From contig NZ_JBINJD010000002.1 in assembly GCF_043951915.1 (NCBI RefSeq), forward strand, positions 1 through 64,000: 64,000 nucleotides of DNA, read 5' to 3'. The notes beneath the pieces were generated by a model that was not told the origin of the DNA, did no database searches, and worked only from the letters and a program-made list of their open reading frames with translations. Position 1 is the stretch's first letter. The number at the start of each line of letters is the position of its first letter. Both the position numbers and the translations under genes were made by a program. Shown here piece after piece: positions 38,449 through 48,181 of the stretch. Origin of the DNA: Alienimonas sp043951915 (GTDB lineage: Bacteria; Planctomycetota; Planctomycetia; Planctomycetales; Planctomycetaceae).

Positions 38449-39330
38449 GTGAGCAGCCCCCCGCCTCCCGACGACGCCGCCGTTCCCCCGGCCCCGGCCG
38501 GAGGGTCGCCCGTTGATCCGGTGACGATCTCCGACGGGACGCCCGAAACGGACGACGGTCGGTTCTACTTCCCGGCCTGGGTCAACATGGCCGTGCTGCC
38601 GGGGCTGGCGGTCGTCGGTCTGCTCGGCGCCTATGTGGTGGGGCTGGTCTTCTACGGCGGCTCCCCCGAGACGCTGCTGACCGGCTACAAGCCGACCCAG
38701 CCGGTGCCGTTCTCGCACGCCCTGCACGCCGGCCAGATGAAGCTGGACTGCCGGTACTGTCACACCGGCGTGTTCAAGGGCGCCCACAGCAACGTGCCCA
38801 GCACGAGCGTCTGTGCGAACTGTCACAACGGCACGCAGGTCGACGGCGTGACGGTGAAGGTCGCCGTTCACGTCAACAGTCCCCGCCTCCAGCCGGTGCG
38901 GGAGAGTATCGCCACCGGCTCCGCGGTTCCCTGGGAGCGGGTTCACGACCTGCCGGACTACGCCTACTTCAACCACTCCGCCCACGTGAATCGCGGCGTG
39001 AGCTGCGTGTCCTGCCACGGCCGGATCGATCGGATGGAGGTCGTGGAGCAGGTCATGCCGCTGAGCATGGGCTGGTGCGTCGAGTGTCACCGCAACCCGC
39101 AGGACGCTCTGCGGCCGCCGGAGCTGGTCACGAACCTCGCCTGGGACTGGAACAAGGAGGGGCTGGAAAGCTACCGCACCTTGTTCGCCAGCCTGTACGA
39201 CATGCCGGTGGAGGACGCGGATCTCGCCTCGCCGGAGGCGGTCGAGGCCTTTCGCACCCGCTGGGTCGACGCCTGGCAGGACGCCCGCGACGTGCATCCG
39301 AATACCGACTGCGCCACCTGTCACCGGTAG
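38449..39330 (+). CDS. actA: Alternative complex III pentaheme cytochrome ActA
   Basis: Membrane-anchored multiheme c-type cytochrome of quinol:electron acceptor oxidoreductase (ACIII). From the GTG start the product has 293 residues: a Pro-rich N-terminus, one membrane helix (about 44-66, VNMAVLPGLAVVGLLGAYVV) and five CXXCH heme sites (CRYCH, CANCH, CVSCH, CVECH, CATCH), the number typical of ActA. Additional His in FSHALHAGQ and FNHSAHVNRG are likely axial ligands. It takes electrons from ActB toward a cytochrome c. The GTG at 38449 was selected because upstream codons look non-coding. It is first in the act-cox cluster. Confidence 0.93.
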   Translation: MSSPPPPDDAAVPPAPAGGSPVDPVTISDGTPETDDGRFYFPAWVNMAVLPGLAVVGLLGAYVVGLVFYGGSPETLLTGYKPTQPVPFSHALHAGQMKLDCRYCHTGVFKGAHSNVPSTSVCANCHNGTQVDGVTVKVAVHVNSPRLQPVRESIATGSAVPWERVHDLPDYAYFNHSAHVNRGVSCVSCHGRIDRMEVVEQVMPLSMGWCVECHRNPQDALRPPELVTNLAWDWNKEGLESYRTLFASLYDMPVEDADLASPEAVEAFRTRWVDAWQDARDVHPNTDCATCHR

Positions 39331-39406
39331 TCTTCGGCCGGGCCGCCGCGGCGGCCCGGCGTGACGGCATCGAACGTTTCCTCGCTCACTGCTCGCTCCG
39401 CCCCGC

Positions 39407-42400
39407 ATGACCTCCCCCCGTCCCGCCGCCGACCCGTCGCCCGCCGCCGGGGCCGCTTCGTCTTCGGCTCAGGGCGGTCGCCGTTACTGGCGTAGCCTGG
39501 ACGAGGTGAAGAATACGCCGGAGTTCGAGGCGTTTCTGCACCGCGAGTTCCCGGAGCAGGCCGACGAGCCGGTCGGGTTCGATCGTCGCCGGTGGTTGCA
39601 GGTGATGGGGGCCTCGCTGGCGCTGGCCGGCGTGACCGGCTGCCGGTGGGAGAATGAGCAGTTCATGCCGATGGCGACCGGTCGCAGCGCCGGCCGTCTG
39701 CCCGGCGTGCCGCAGTTGTTCGCCACCGCCTGGGAGCTGGACGGCGTCGGCCGCAGTCTGCTGGTCAGCTGCGTGGACGGCCGCCCGATCAAGGTTGAGG
39801 GCAATCCGGAGGATCGGAACGGCCGCGGCTCCAGCTCCGCGTTCGATCAGGCGTTGATCCTCAGCCTGTACGACCCGGACCGTCAGGGGTCGGTGATGAA
39901 GGGCGTCGGGGCGAAGGCTGCTCCGTCCACCCTTGATGCCGCCCTGTCGGCGCTGGGCGGCGTGCTGGGCGACGGCGCCGGCTCCACCGCGGTGCTGTGC
40001 GAGGCGACCGGCTCCCCCACGCTGAAGCGGCTCCGCGACCGCGTGACCGGCGCCGGGGCGACCTGGTGCGAGTACTCCCCGCTGTCTGGCGACAGCGTCC
40101 GCGAGGGTGCCCGGCAGGCGTTCGGCGAGGCTCTGCGGCCGACCTACGATCTGGCCGCCGCGGACGTCATTGTCAGCATCGACGCCGACCCGCTGGGCGA
40201 CGACCCGAACTCCGCCGCGAACAACCGCGGCTGGGCGGCCCGCCGCCGGCCGGAAGACGGGCCGATGAACCGGCTCTATGCGATCGAGAGTCAGTTCTCC
40301 GTCACCGGCGCCGCGGCGGATCACCGCAAGCCGGTCAAGAGCACGGCGATCCCCGCGTTCCTGCGGGATCTTCAGGCGGCTCGCGACGGCGGCACGGCGA
40401 GCGACCCGTTCGTCGCGGCTCTCGCCGACGATCTGAACTCCGGAAAGAAGTGTGTCGTGATCTGCGGCGCCCGCCAGCCGGCGGCGGTGCAGGCCTATGT
40501 GCACCGGCTCAACGAGGAGTTGGGCAATCACGGCGTCTCCTTCGCCGCCGAGGCCGACGCCCCGGCGAACGCCGACTCCGTCGTCTCGATTCAGGAGCTC
40601 TGCGGGCGGCTGCGGGGCGGCGAGTTCGAGAATCTGGTCGTTCTCGGCGGCAACCCGGCCTACGACGCGCCGGCTGACTGCGAGTTTGCCGAGGCAGTCG
40701 CCAAGACGAAGCGGTCGGTCCGCGTGGGCCTGTACCGCGACGAGACGAGCCTGCTGTGCGGCTGGCACGTGCCGATGGCTCATCCGTTCGAGCAGTGGGG
40801 CGACGTGCGGCTGTGGGATGGCACGTACGCGATCCAGCAGCCGCTCATCCAGCCGCTGTTCGGCGGCGTGACCAGCGCCGAGTTCCTCGCCCGCCTGCTC
40901 GGCGAGCCGGCCGCGACCGGTTACGAGCTGACCCGGGCCACCTTCGACGAGCGGATCGGCGGCGGCACGTCCGCCTGGAAGACCGCTGTGCACCGCGGGT
41001 TCGTGGAGAACTCCGCCGGCGAGCCGGTCTCCGCCTCCGTCCGCGGCGACGCCGCCCTGCCGGACACCCCGGCGCCGGACGGCTTCGAGCTGGTGCTCAC
41101 GCCGTCCAGCAGCGTGCACGACGGCCGGTTCGCCAACAACGGCTGGTTGCAGGAGGCTCCGGACTTCCTCACGAAGCTCGTCTGGGACAACGCGGCCCTG
41201 ATCTCCCCGGTGGACGCCGCGGAGCTGGGCCTCGAGCAGGGCGACGGCGTGATCCTGACGACCCCCGGCGGGTCGATTGACGTGCCGGTCTACATCCTGG
41301 CCGGGCAGGCGAAGGGCTCCATCGGTCTGGCGCTGGGCTACGGCCGCACGGCGGCGGGGATCGTCGGCGGGAACGTCGGGATCAAAGACGGCGCCTTCCT
41401 GGACGTCGACGAGGAAGACCAGCTGGCCGAGGGCATCGGCTTCGACGCCTACCCGCTCTGGCGGACCGCGGAGCAGGGGGCGAACTCGCAGGTGATCGCC
41501 GGCGTGAAGGTCGCCCCGGGGGCGGTCGAGCACGAGCTGGTCACGACGCAGAACCACCATGCCATCGACGAAAACGGCATGGAGCACATCACTCGCGTCA
41601 CCCCGATGCTGGTCCGCGAGGCCACCGAGGCGCAGTACGCAGAGCATCCGGACTTCGCCGACAAGCTCGTCCATCACCCGCCGCTGGAAAGCCTGTGGGA
41701 GAGTCGCGAGTACACCGGCCGCAGCTGGGGGATGGCGATCGACCTGGCGGCGTGCACCGGCTGTAACGCCTGCGTCGTCGCCTGTCAGGCCGAGAACAAC
41801 GTGCCGGTCGTGGGCAAGGATCAGGTGAAGCGCGGCCGCGAGATGCACTGGCTGCGGATGGACCGCTACTTCACCCCGAACCTCGGCGGGGCCGCCAAAG
41901 CCCCGGCGGAGGCCGTCGACGACGAGGCCGGGCTGGAGGTGACGGACCCGGAGGCCTGGATGCACCCGGCGATCGCCAGTCAGCCGATGATGTGCGTTCA
42001 CTGCGAGAACGCCCCCTGCGAGCAGGTCTGCCCCGTCGCCGCGACGGTGCACACCGAGGAGGGCCTCAACGCGATGGTCTACAACCGCTGCATCGGCACG
42101 CGGTACTGCTCGAACAACTGCCCCTACAAGGTGCGGCGGTTCAACTTCCTCAACTACAACAAGCGGTACGAGGGGGCGAACAAGCAGCTCACCGGCATGG
42201 TGCTGAACCCCGAGGTGAGCGTCCGCGTCCGCGGCGTCATGGAGAAGTGCACCTACTGCGTGCAGCGGATCCAGAACGTGACGATCCCGCTGGACAACGT
42301 CGGGGCGCCGCTGGAGGACGGCATGATCCAGGTCGCCTGCGGCCAGGTCTGCCCGACGGACGCCATCGTCTTCGGCGACCTGAACGACGAGAACAGCCGC

Positions 42401-42730
42401 GTCCGGAAGCTGCACCAGAGCGGCCGGGCCTACAAGCTGCTCAGCGAATACAACACCAAGCCCCGCACGGCCTACCTGGCCCGGATCCGCAACCCGCACC
42501 CGGACCTCGAAAAGGCCGAGGCGTACTACCGGGACCTGTCCGAGGTCCTGCACGACGACCACGGCGGCGGGCACGGCCACGACGACGAGCACGGCGGCCA
42601 CGGCGATCGGGCGGAGGGTTCGGAGCACGATCCGCACGCCCCGGACGACGATCCGCACGGCTCCGGCGCCCACGAGCACGACGACGACCACGCCGCCGCC
42701 TCCCGGTTGCTGAAGGTGATCCCGGTCTGA
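39407..42730 (+). CDS. actB: Alternative complex III molybdopterin-like/iron-sulfur subunit ActB
   Basis: A 1107-residue fusion of a molybdopterin-oxidoreductase-like domain (which in ACIII lacks the cofactor) with a ferredoxin domain. The N-terminus has the ACIII motif YWRSLDEVKNTPEFEAFL and a twin-arginine-like segment FDRRRWLQVMGASLALAG. Four Cys clusters for 3Fe-4S/4Fe-4S centres lie at about 780-1000: CTGCNACVVAC, CVHCENAPCEQVC, CIGTRYCSNNC and CTYCVQRIQ with CGQVCPTDA. The last 60 residues are unusually His/Asp-rich (HGGGHGHDDEHGGHGD and on). It is 76 bp after actA. The export signal suggests the domain faces the periplasmic side. Confidence 0.93.
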   Translation: MTSPRPAADPSPAAGAASSSAQGGRRYWRSLDEVKNTPEFEAFLHREFPEQADEPVGFDRRRWLQVMGASLALAGVTGCRWENEQFMPMATGRSAGRLPGVPQLFATAWELDGVGRSLLVSCVDGRPIKVEGNPEDRNGRGSSSAFDQALILSLYDPDRQGSVMKGVGAKAAPSTLDAALSALGGVLGDGAGSTAVLCEATGSPTLKRLRDRVTGAGATWCEYSPLSGDSVREGARQAFGEALRPTYDLAAADVIVSIDADPLGDDPNSAANNRGWAARRRPEDGPMNRLYAIESQFSVTGAAADHRKPVKSTAIPAFLRDLQAARDGGTASDPFVAALADDLNSGKKCVVICGARQPAAVQAYVHRLNEELGNHGVSFAAEADAPANADSVVSIQELCGRLRGGEFENLVVLGGNPAYDAPADCEFAEAVAKTKRSVRVGLYRDETSLLCGWHVPMAHPFEQWGDVRLWDGTYAIQQPLIQPLFGGVTSAEFLARLLGEPAATGYELTRATFDERIGGGTSAWKTAVHRGFVENSAGEPVSASVRGDAALPDTPAPDGFELVLTPSSSVHDGRFANNGWLQEAPDFLTKLVWDNAALISPVDAAELGLEQGDGVILTTPGGSIDVPVYILAGQAKGSIGLALGYGRTAAGIVGGNVGIKDGAFLDVDEEDQLAEGIGFDAYPLWRTAEQGANSQVIAGVKVAPGAVEHELVTTQNHHAIDENGMEHITRVTPMLVREATEAQYAEHPDFADKLVHHPPLESLWESREYTGRSWGMAIDLAACTGCNACVVACQAENNVPVVGKDQVKRGREMHWLRMDRYFTPNLGGAAKAPAEAVDDEAGLEVTDPEAWMHPAIASQPMMCVHCENAPCEQVCPVAATVHTEEGLNAMVYNRCIGTRYCSNNCPYKVRRFNFLNYNKRYEGANKQLTGMVLNPEVSVRVRGVMEKCTYCVQRIQNVTIPLDNVGAPLEDGMIQVACGQVCPTDAIVFGDLNDENSRVRKLHQSGRAYKLLSEYNTKPRTAYLARIRNPHPDLEKAEAYYRDLSEVLHDDHGGGHGHDDEHGGHGDRAEGSEHDPHAPDDDPHGSGAHEHDDDHAAASRLLKVIPV

Positions 42731-42791
42731 CCGGCCGCGGCCCGCCCGTCCTTTCCCCTCTCGCTTTCAACCTTCCCCTCCCCCTCGCAGC

Positions 42792-44264
42792 ATGGCCTCG
42801 GCCGACCCGACCGCCTTCCGCGACGACACCCCCTGGATCGGTCCGGCCCGCGCGCCGCTGGTGACGGGCGGGAAGTCGCTGCGTTGGATCACCGACCGCG
42901 TCACCGGCCTGGCCCTGCGGGACACCCCGTGGCAGTGGACGGCGGCGTTCGTCGTCAGCGTGCTGCTCACGCTGATGCTGCTGGGCAACATCGCCTTCCT
43001 GATCTTCCGCGGCGTCGGCGTCTGGGGGAACAACGTCCCGGTCGCCTGGGGCTGGCCGATCGTGAACTTCGTGTTCTGGGTCGGCATCGGGCACGCCGGC
43101 ACGCTGATCTCCGCGATTTTGTTCCTGTTCCGGCAGAACTGGCGAACGGGCATCAACCGCTTCGCGGAGGCGATGACGATCTTCGCGGTCGTCTGCGCCG
43201 GCACCTTCCCGGCGATCCACGTGGGCCGCATCTGGGTCGTGTACTGGCTGGCCCCGTACCCGAACCAGATGGCGATGTGGCCGCAGTTCCGCTCGCCTCT
43301 GCTGTGGGACGTGTTCGCGGTGAACACCTATTTCACGGTGTCGCTGCTGTTCTGGTACATGGGCATGATCCCCGACCTCGCCACGCTGCGGGACCGGGCG
43401 AAGAACAAGATCGCCCAGTTCGCCTACGGGATCGGCTCGATGGGCTGGACCGGCAGCAGCCGGGCCTGGTGGCGCTACGAGAAGGCCTACATGCTGCTGG
43501 CCGCCCTGGCGGCGCCGCTGGTGCTCTCGGTGCACACGATCGTGTCGTTCGACTTCGCGGTCTCCCAGCTGGCCGGCTGGCACACCACGATTTTCCCGCC
43601 GTACTTCGTCGCCGGCGCCGTGTTCAGCGGATTCGGAATGGTGCTGACCCTCATCATCCCCGCCCGGGAATGGTTCGGGCTGAAGGAGATCGTGACGCTC
43701 CGCCACCTGGAAAACATGTGCAAGGTCATCATCGTGACCGGCAACATGGTGGGCTACGCCTACGCGATGGAGTTCTTCGTCGCCTGGTACAGCGGGAACA
43801 TGTACGAGGCTTACGCCTTCATCAACCGGGCCCTGGGCCCGTACTGGTGGAGCTACTGGATCATGGTCTCCTGCAACGTGATCACGCCGTTCCTCTTCTA
43901 CAGCAAGAAGTTGCGGACGACGCCCTGGATCATCTTCGTGATCTCGATCTTCGTGAACATCGGGATGTGGTTCGAGCGGTTCGTGATCACGATCACCTCG
44001 CTGCACCGCAGCAACCTGCCCAGCGCCTGGAAGTACTTCAGCCCCACGCCCGTCGACTACATGATGCTGCTCGGCAGCTTCGGGCTGTTCTTCACGCTGT
44101 TCCTGCTGTTCTGCCGCTACCTGCCGATGTGCGCCATCGCGGAGGTGAAGAGCACCATGCCCCAGCCGGAGCACGAGAACCTGAACGCCCCCGGCGCCCA
44201 CACCGGGCAGGATTCGATCAACCCGCCGCAGGCCGGCGACTTCCGCACCGAGGGAGCCTACTAG
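42792..44264 (+). CDS. actC: Alternative complex III membrane subunit ActC (NrfD-like)
   Basis: Polytopic NrfD/PsrC-type quinol-binding subunit, 490 residues with about ten membrane helices. Recognisable stretches are TGGKSLRWITDRVTGLAL at the N-terminus, VFWVGIGHAGTLISAILFLFR (helix II with conserved His), and DLATLRDRA. It carries a quinol site and possibly a proton pathway. The gene lies 61 bp after actB and 10 bp before the actD fusion. Confidence 0.93.
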   Translation: MASADPTAFRDDTPWIGPARAPLVTGGKSLRWITDRVTGLALRDTPWQWTAAFVVSVLLTLMLLGNIAFLIFRGVGVWGNNVPVAWGWPIVNFVFWVGIGHAGTLISAILFLFRQNWRTGINRFAEAMTIFAVVCAGTFPAIHVGRIWVVYWLAPYPNQMAMWPQFRSPLLWDVFAVNTYFTVSLLFWYMGMIPDLATLRDRAKNKIAQFAYGIGSMGWTGSSRAWWRYEKAYMLLAALAAPLVLSVHTIVSFDFAVSQLAGWHTTIFPPYFVAGAVFSGFGMVLTLIIPAREWFGLKEIVTLRHLENMCKVIIVTGNMVGYAYAMEFFVAWYSGNMYEAYAFINRALGPYWWSYWIMVSCNVITPFLFYSKKLRTTPWIIFVISIFVNIGMWFERFVITITSLHRSNLPSAWKYFSPTPVDYMMLLGSFGLFFTLFLLFCRYLPMCAIAEVKSTMPQPEHENLNAPGAHTGQDSINPPQAGDFRTEGAY

Positions 44265-44274
44265 GAAAGCCGTC

Positions 44275-46173
44275 ATGGTCTCTCGCGGAACCCCCCAACC
44301 GACCGATATGCAGCGGACCGACACGCTGTCCGACCCCTTCACGGGTCAGCCCTCCGGGCCGGCCTACAAGGCGCTGTCGCACGTCAACAACCGCCTCGCC
44401 GCCCCGCCGGACGCCTCCCGCGCCCCGAAGCTGACAGGCGTCGTGGCGGAGTACGACACGCCGGAGGAGCTGCTCTCCGCCTGCGAGCGCGTCCGCGACG
44501 CGGGCATGACGAAGTGGGACAGCTACACCCCGTATCCGATCCACGGGATCGAGCGGGCGATGGGCATCAAGGCCACGATCCTGCCCTGGATCGTGCTCTG
44601 CGGCGGCCTGACCGGCTGCGCCACCGGCCTCCTGATGCAGTGGTACCTCAACGGCAGCGAGGAGTTGGCCAACGAGGTCGGCATCCCCACCGCCCTGCAG
44701 GGGTACAACTTCCTGATCAGCGGCAAGCCGATCTGGAGCCTGCCGGCGAACATCCCGGTGGCCTTCGAACTGACGATCCTGTTCAGCGCCTTTGGGGCGT
44801 TCTTCGGGATGCTGGCCCTGAACCGCCTGCCGCGGCTCTCCAACCCCCGCCTGCGGCTGCCGGGCTTTCGCCGCGGGACCGACGACCGGTTCGTGATCGG
44901 GCTGGACGCGAAGGATCCGAAGTTCGACCTCGCCGCCGCCGGCGAGCTGCTCTCCCCGACCCGCCCGGCGTCGGTGCGGGAGGTGTGGGACGTGGAGCCC
45001 CGCCGTCCGCCGGCGTGGATCCCGACGGTCGCCCTGATTCTGTTCGCCCTGCTGCTGATCCCGCCGGTCCTGATCGCGGAACACCGCAACACGCCGTGGA
45101 GCACCCCCCGCATCCACCCGGTCGGGGATATGGACTGGCAGGCGAAGTTCAAGCCGCAGGAACGCAACCCGTTCTTCGCCGACCAGCGGGCGATGCGTCC
45201 GCAGGTTGAGGGCACGATCGCCCGCGGCGAACTCGACCTGGACGACGCCCTGTACCGCGGCGTCGATCCGACCGGCGGGCCGGCCCAGGCCTCCGGTCCG
45301 GCCCCGGCGCTGCCCGACGGGCGGGACCAGCGGCTGGCCAGCGCCGCCCTGTTCGCCTTCGCCTCGTTCCGGCAGGACGAGGCGGAGAACGCGGACGCCG
45401 GGGACGGCGCCGACACCGGCGCCAGCCCGACCGACGCCCCGCAGGAGCAGACCGGCGACGCGCCCGCCGCCGACGGAGGGGCCGACGAAAACAAGAGCTA
45501 CGTCACCGACCTGCCGATCGAGCCGTCGCTGGAGAACGTCCAGCGGGGCCAGTTGGTGTTCAACATCTACTGCGCCGCCTGCCACGGGGTGGGCGGGTTC
45601 GGCAACGGCCTGGTGGCCCAGCGGGCGGCGACGCTCAAGCAGCCGACTTGGGCGCCGCCGTCGAACCTGCACACCGACGTCGTCCGCAACCGGCCCAACG
45701 GCTTCCTGTACGACGCGATCGCCAACGGCGTCCGCAAGATGCCGGCGTACGGGTCGCAGATCGACGTGAAGGACCGCTGGAACGTCGTCCTGTACCTGCG
45801 GGCGCTTCAGAAGAGCCAGGCCGCGCAGATCGCCGACATGCCCGAGGCGGACCGCGACCGCGTGCGGGCGGAAGCCCGGGCCGCGAAGGAAGCCGCCCGC
45901 CTTGAGGCGGAAGCCGGCGGCGGCGAGACCGCCGCCTCCGGCGGCTCGAAGGAAACCGACGGCGGCGCCGACGATGCGATCGTGCCCCGCGGCGCCAGCG
46001 CCGGCGTGCCGGAGACGAGCAGTTCCGCGGCCCCGACGGACCCCGGCAAGGCCTCGCCGGACGTCGACGGCCGCAACGAGAGCGAAAGTCCCGTCGCCGA
46101 GACCCCCGAGGAAGCCGCCGCCGAAGAGTCCGCTGGCGACGAACCCGCTGGCGACGAGTCCGAGTCCAACTGA
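44275..46173 (+). CDS. actD: Fused alternative complex III subunit ActD and monoheme cytochrome c (ActE-like)
   Basis: A 632-residue fusion. Residues about 50-220 are ActD (DUF3341): TGVVAEYDTPEELLSACERVRDAG, YPIHGIERAMG, and two membrane helices around GGLTGCATGLLMQWYL and FELTILFSAFGAFFGML. A third helix (about 245-265) leads to a cytochrome c domain with one heme site CAACH (about 437-441) and a Met in VRKMPAYGSQI, equivalent to separate ActE in other bacteria. An acidic Ala/Glu/Ser tail of about 110 residues follows. ATG at 44275 is used; a second in-frame ATG lies at 44308. The fusion ties the cytochrome stoichiometrically to the complex. Confidence 0.9.
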   Translation: MVSRGTPQPTDMQRTDTLSDPFTGQPSGPAYKALSHVNNRLAAPPDASRAPKLTGVVAEYDTPEELLSACERVRDAGMTKWDSYTPYPIHGIERAMGIKATILPWIVLCGGLTGCATGLLMQWYLNGSEELANEVGIPTALQGYNFLISGKPIWSLPANIPVAFELTILFSAFGAFFGMLALNRLPRLSNPRLRLPGFRRGTDDRFVIGLDAKDPKFDLAAAGELLSPTRPASVREVWDVEPRRPPAWIPTVALILFALLLIPPVLIAEHRNTPWSTPRIHPVGDMDWQAKFKPQERNPFFADQRAMRPQVEGTIARGELDLDDALYRGVDPTGGPAQASGPAPALPDGRDQRLASAALFAFASFRQDEAENADAGDGADTGASPTDAPQEQTGDAPAADGGADENKSYVTDLPIEPSLENVQRGQLVFNIYCAACHGVGGFGNGLVAQRAATLKQPTWAPPSNLHTDVVRNRPNGFLYDAIANGVRKMPAYGSQIDVKDRWNVVLYLRALQKSQAAQIADMPEADRDRVRAEARAAKEAARLEAEAGGGETAASGGSKETDGGADDAIVPRGASAGVPETSSSAAPTDPGKASPDVDGRNESESPVAETPEEAAAEESAGDEPAGDESESN

Positions 46174-46239
46174 GCCCATCCGCCGCGGTCCCGCGGCGCT
46201 CCGTCACCCCCGTATTCCCCGCTCGCTCCCGCGTCCCGC

Positions 46240-47535
46240 ATGGCCCACCACGCCCCCGCCGTCGACCCCGCCAAGCTGCGGGAAGGGCTCGGCGACCTGA
46301 CCGGCAAGCTTCGCGTGCCGCTGCTGATCGCCGGGGCCGTCGGTCTGCTGGCGGCGGCGCTGCTCAGCCTGCTGCACGGCGGGGACGCGGTGAAGCGGTT
46401 CCTGTTCGGCTACCTCTGGGCCTACTGGTTCTTCCTGACGATCAGCCTCGGCGGGCTGTTCTTCGTGATGGTCCAGCACGTCACCCGGGCCGGCTGGAGC
46501 GTGACGGTCCGGCGACTGGCGGAGTTCCTGGCGGCGAACCTGTGGGTGTTCGCCCCGCTGTCGATCCCGCTGCTGCTCGGCGTGCTGTTCAACGGCTCCG
46601 GGGTGTGGGAGTGGGCGAACCCGGAACTGGTGGAGCACGGCCCGAACGCCGAACTGCTGCAACACAAGTCGCCCTACCTCAACAAGACGTTCTTCCTCAT
46701 CCGCTGCGCGATCTACCTGGCGGTCTGGAGCTTCTTCGGCTGGAAGGTGGCCTCGCTGAGTCGCAAGCAGGACGAAACCGGCGACGTCAGTCTGACGCAA
46801 ACGATGCACAACTGGAGCGTCGCCGGGCTGCCGCTGACCTTCCTGACGGTCACGTTCGCGGCGATCGACTTCCTGATGAGCCTGACGCCGACCTGGTACA
46901 GCACGATTTACGGCGTGGTGATCATCGCCGGCTGTGCGGTCAGCGTGCACGCCACCCTGGCGATCTTCGTACTGCTGCTCCGCAAGCGGGGCGTGCTGAC
47001 GGAGGCCGTGACGGTCGAGCACCAGCAGGACCTCGGCAAGCTGCTGTTCGGGTTCATCGTGTTCTGGGCCTACGTCAGCTTCAGCCAGTTCCTGCTGATC
47101 TGGTACGCGGACATCCCCGAGGAGACGGAGTACTACCTCGTGCGGTTCGAGCACGGCTGGTCGTTCTTCATGGCGATGCTGCTGACCGGGCACTTCATCA
47201 TCCCGTTCCTGGGCCTGATGAGCCGGCACGTGAAGCGGCGGGACTCCACTCTGATGTTCTGGTGCGTGTGGGTCCTGTTCATGCACGCCGTGGACCTTTA
47301 CATCTACATCATGCCCCGGCTGACGCACGACGCGGTGCACGCCGCGGAGGCGGCCGGCGCCTCGGCGGAGCAGCTCGCCGCGATCGGCGTGCCGCTGAGC
47401 CTGATCGACCTGGCCTGCTTCGTGGGCGTGGGCGGCTTCGCCGGCGCCACGCTGCTGACGGCGGCCGCCGGCGTGGCCCTCGTGCCGCACCGCGACCCGC
47501 GGCTGCACGAGGCCCTCGCCTTCCACAACACCTGA
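46240..47535 (+). CDS. actF: Alternative complex III membrane subunit ActF
   Basis: Second NrfD-like integral membrane subunit, 431 residues with about ten helices. Motifs seen: FLTISLGGLFFVMVQHVTRAGWSV, NKTFFLIRCAIYL, and LFGFIVFWAYVSFSQFLLIWYADIPEE, the last characteristic of ActF. It probably contributes proton-conducting residues. It starts 66 bp after the actD fusion and is followed after 136 bp by a small membrane protein gene. Confidence 0.92.
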   Translation: MAHHAPAVDPAKLREGLGDLTGKLRVPLLIAGAVGLLAAALLSLLHGGDAVKRFLFGYLWAYWFFLTISLGGLFFVMVQHVTRAGWSVTVRRLAEFLAANLWVFAPLSIPLLLGVLFNGSGVWEWANPELVEHGPNAELLQHKSPYLNKTFFLIRCAIYLAVWSFFGWKVASLSRKQDETGDVSLTQTMHNWSVAGLPLTFLTVTFAAIDFLMSLTPTWYSTIYGVVIIAGCAVSVHATLAIFVLLLRKRGVLTEAVTVEHQQDLGKLLFGFIVFWAYVSFSQFLLIWYADIPEETEYYLVRFEHGWSFFMAMLLTGHFIIPFLGLMSRHVKRRDSTLMFWCVWVLFMHAVDLYIYIMPRLTHDAVHAAEAAGASAEQLAAIGVPLSLIDLACFVGVGGFAGATLLTAAAGVALVPHRDPRLHEALAFHNT

Positions 47536-47671
47536 TCCGCCAGATCGCCGTCCGGGGCGCCCGCGTCATCCGGGCGTCTCGACCCGGCCGGCGCCGTCCC
47601 GAACACTCCCCCAGTTCCCGATTGCCCCGCTCGCGGGGTGAAACCCGCCGCGACCACGCGGTTCATCGACC

Positions 47672-48181
47672 ATGTCCGACCCCATCGGCGACAAGCAGGC
47701 CTACAACGACCTGAACATCCGCACGATCTTTCTGGTCGGGCTGCTGTCGGCGGTCGGTCTGTTCGTGATCATCACCGGGGCTCGCGTCCTGTATCAGAAG
47801 TGGCAGGCCGGCGAATACCAGGAGAAACAGATCAACGTTCCGCTGGCGAGCGTGGACGCGGAACTGCAGGAACAGCGGGCGGCGATCGACCGCTACGGCT
47901 GGAACCCGACCACGGACTCCGCCGCGATGCCGATCGATGTGGCGATGACGGAGCTGGTCGAGGAGCTGTCCGGCGAACCGGTCGCCGACGAACTGCACAG
48001 CCTTCCCACCGTGCCGGACGAGGCCGGCGAGCCGCGGGTCGGCACCGGCGCCGTCGTACCGGACGACGCCGCGCCGGACGAGGCCCCGGCAGGCGACGCC
48101 GCCGCCGAGGGGGACGGCGCCCTGGAGGGGGCCGGCGTGAACGACGAAACCGAACCGACCGACGTGGGGGCCGAGGCTTGA
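47672..48181 (+). CDS. Small membrane-anchored protein of the ACIII-oxidase cluster
   Basis: A 169-residue protein with one membrane helix (about 18-42, TIFLVGLLSAVGLFVIITGARVLY) and a soluble part containing RAAIDRYGWNPTTDSAAMPIDVAMTELVEEL. The YGW...PIDVAM pattern recurs in small proteins encoded next to alternative complex III in other bacteria, by recollection. The last 60 residues are Ala/Asp/Glu-rich and probably disordered. Its stop overlaps the TTG start of the Sco gene. An assembly or linker role is likely but unproven. Confidence 0.75.
   Translation: MSDPIGDKQAYNDLNIRTIFLVGLLSAVGLFVIITGARVLYQKWQAGEYQEKQINVPLASVDAELQEQRAAIDRYGWNPTTDSAAMPIDVAMTELVEELSGEPVADELHSLPTVPDEAGEPRVGTGAVVPDDAAPDEAPAGDAAAEGDGALEGAGVNDETEPTDVGAEA

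Noticed and set aside
41760..42370. ActB iron-sulfur part considered as a separate ferredoxin gene or a formate dehydrogenase/nitrate reductase subunit
   Set aside because: It is in one continuous frame with the molybdopterin-like domain, and the surrounding ActA, C, D and F genes identify alternative complex III.
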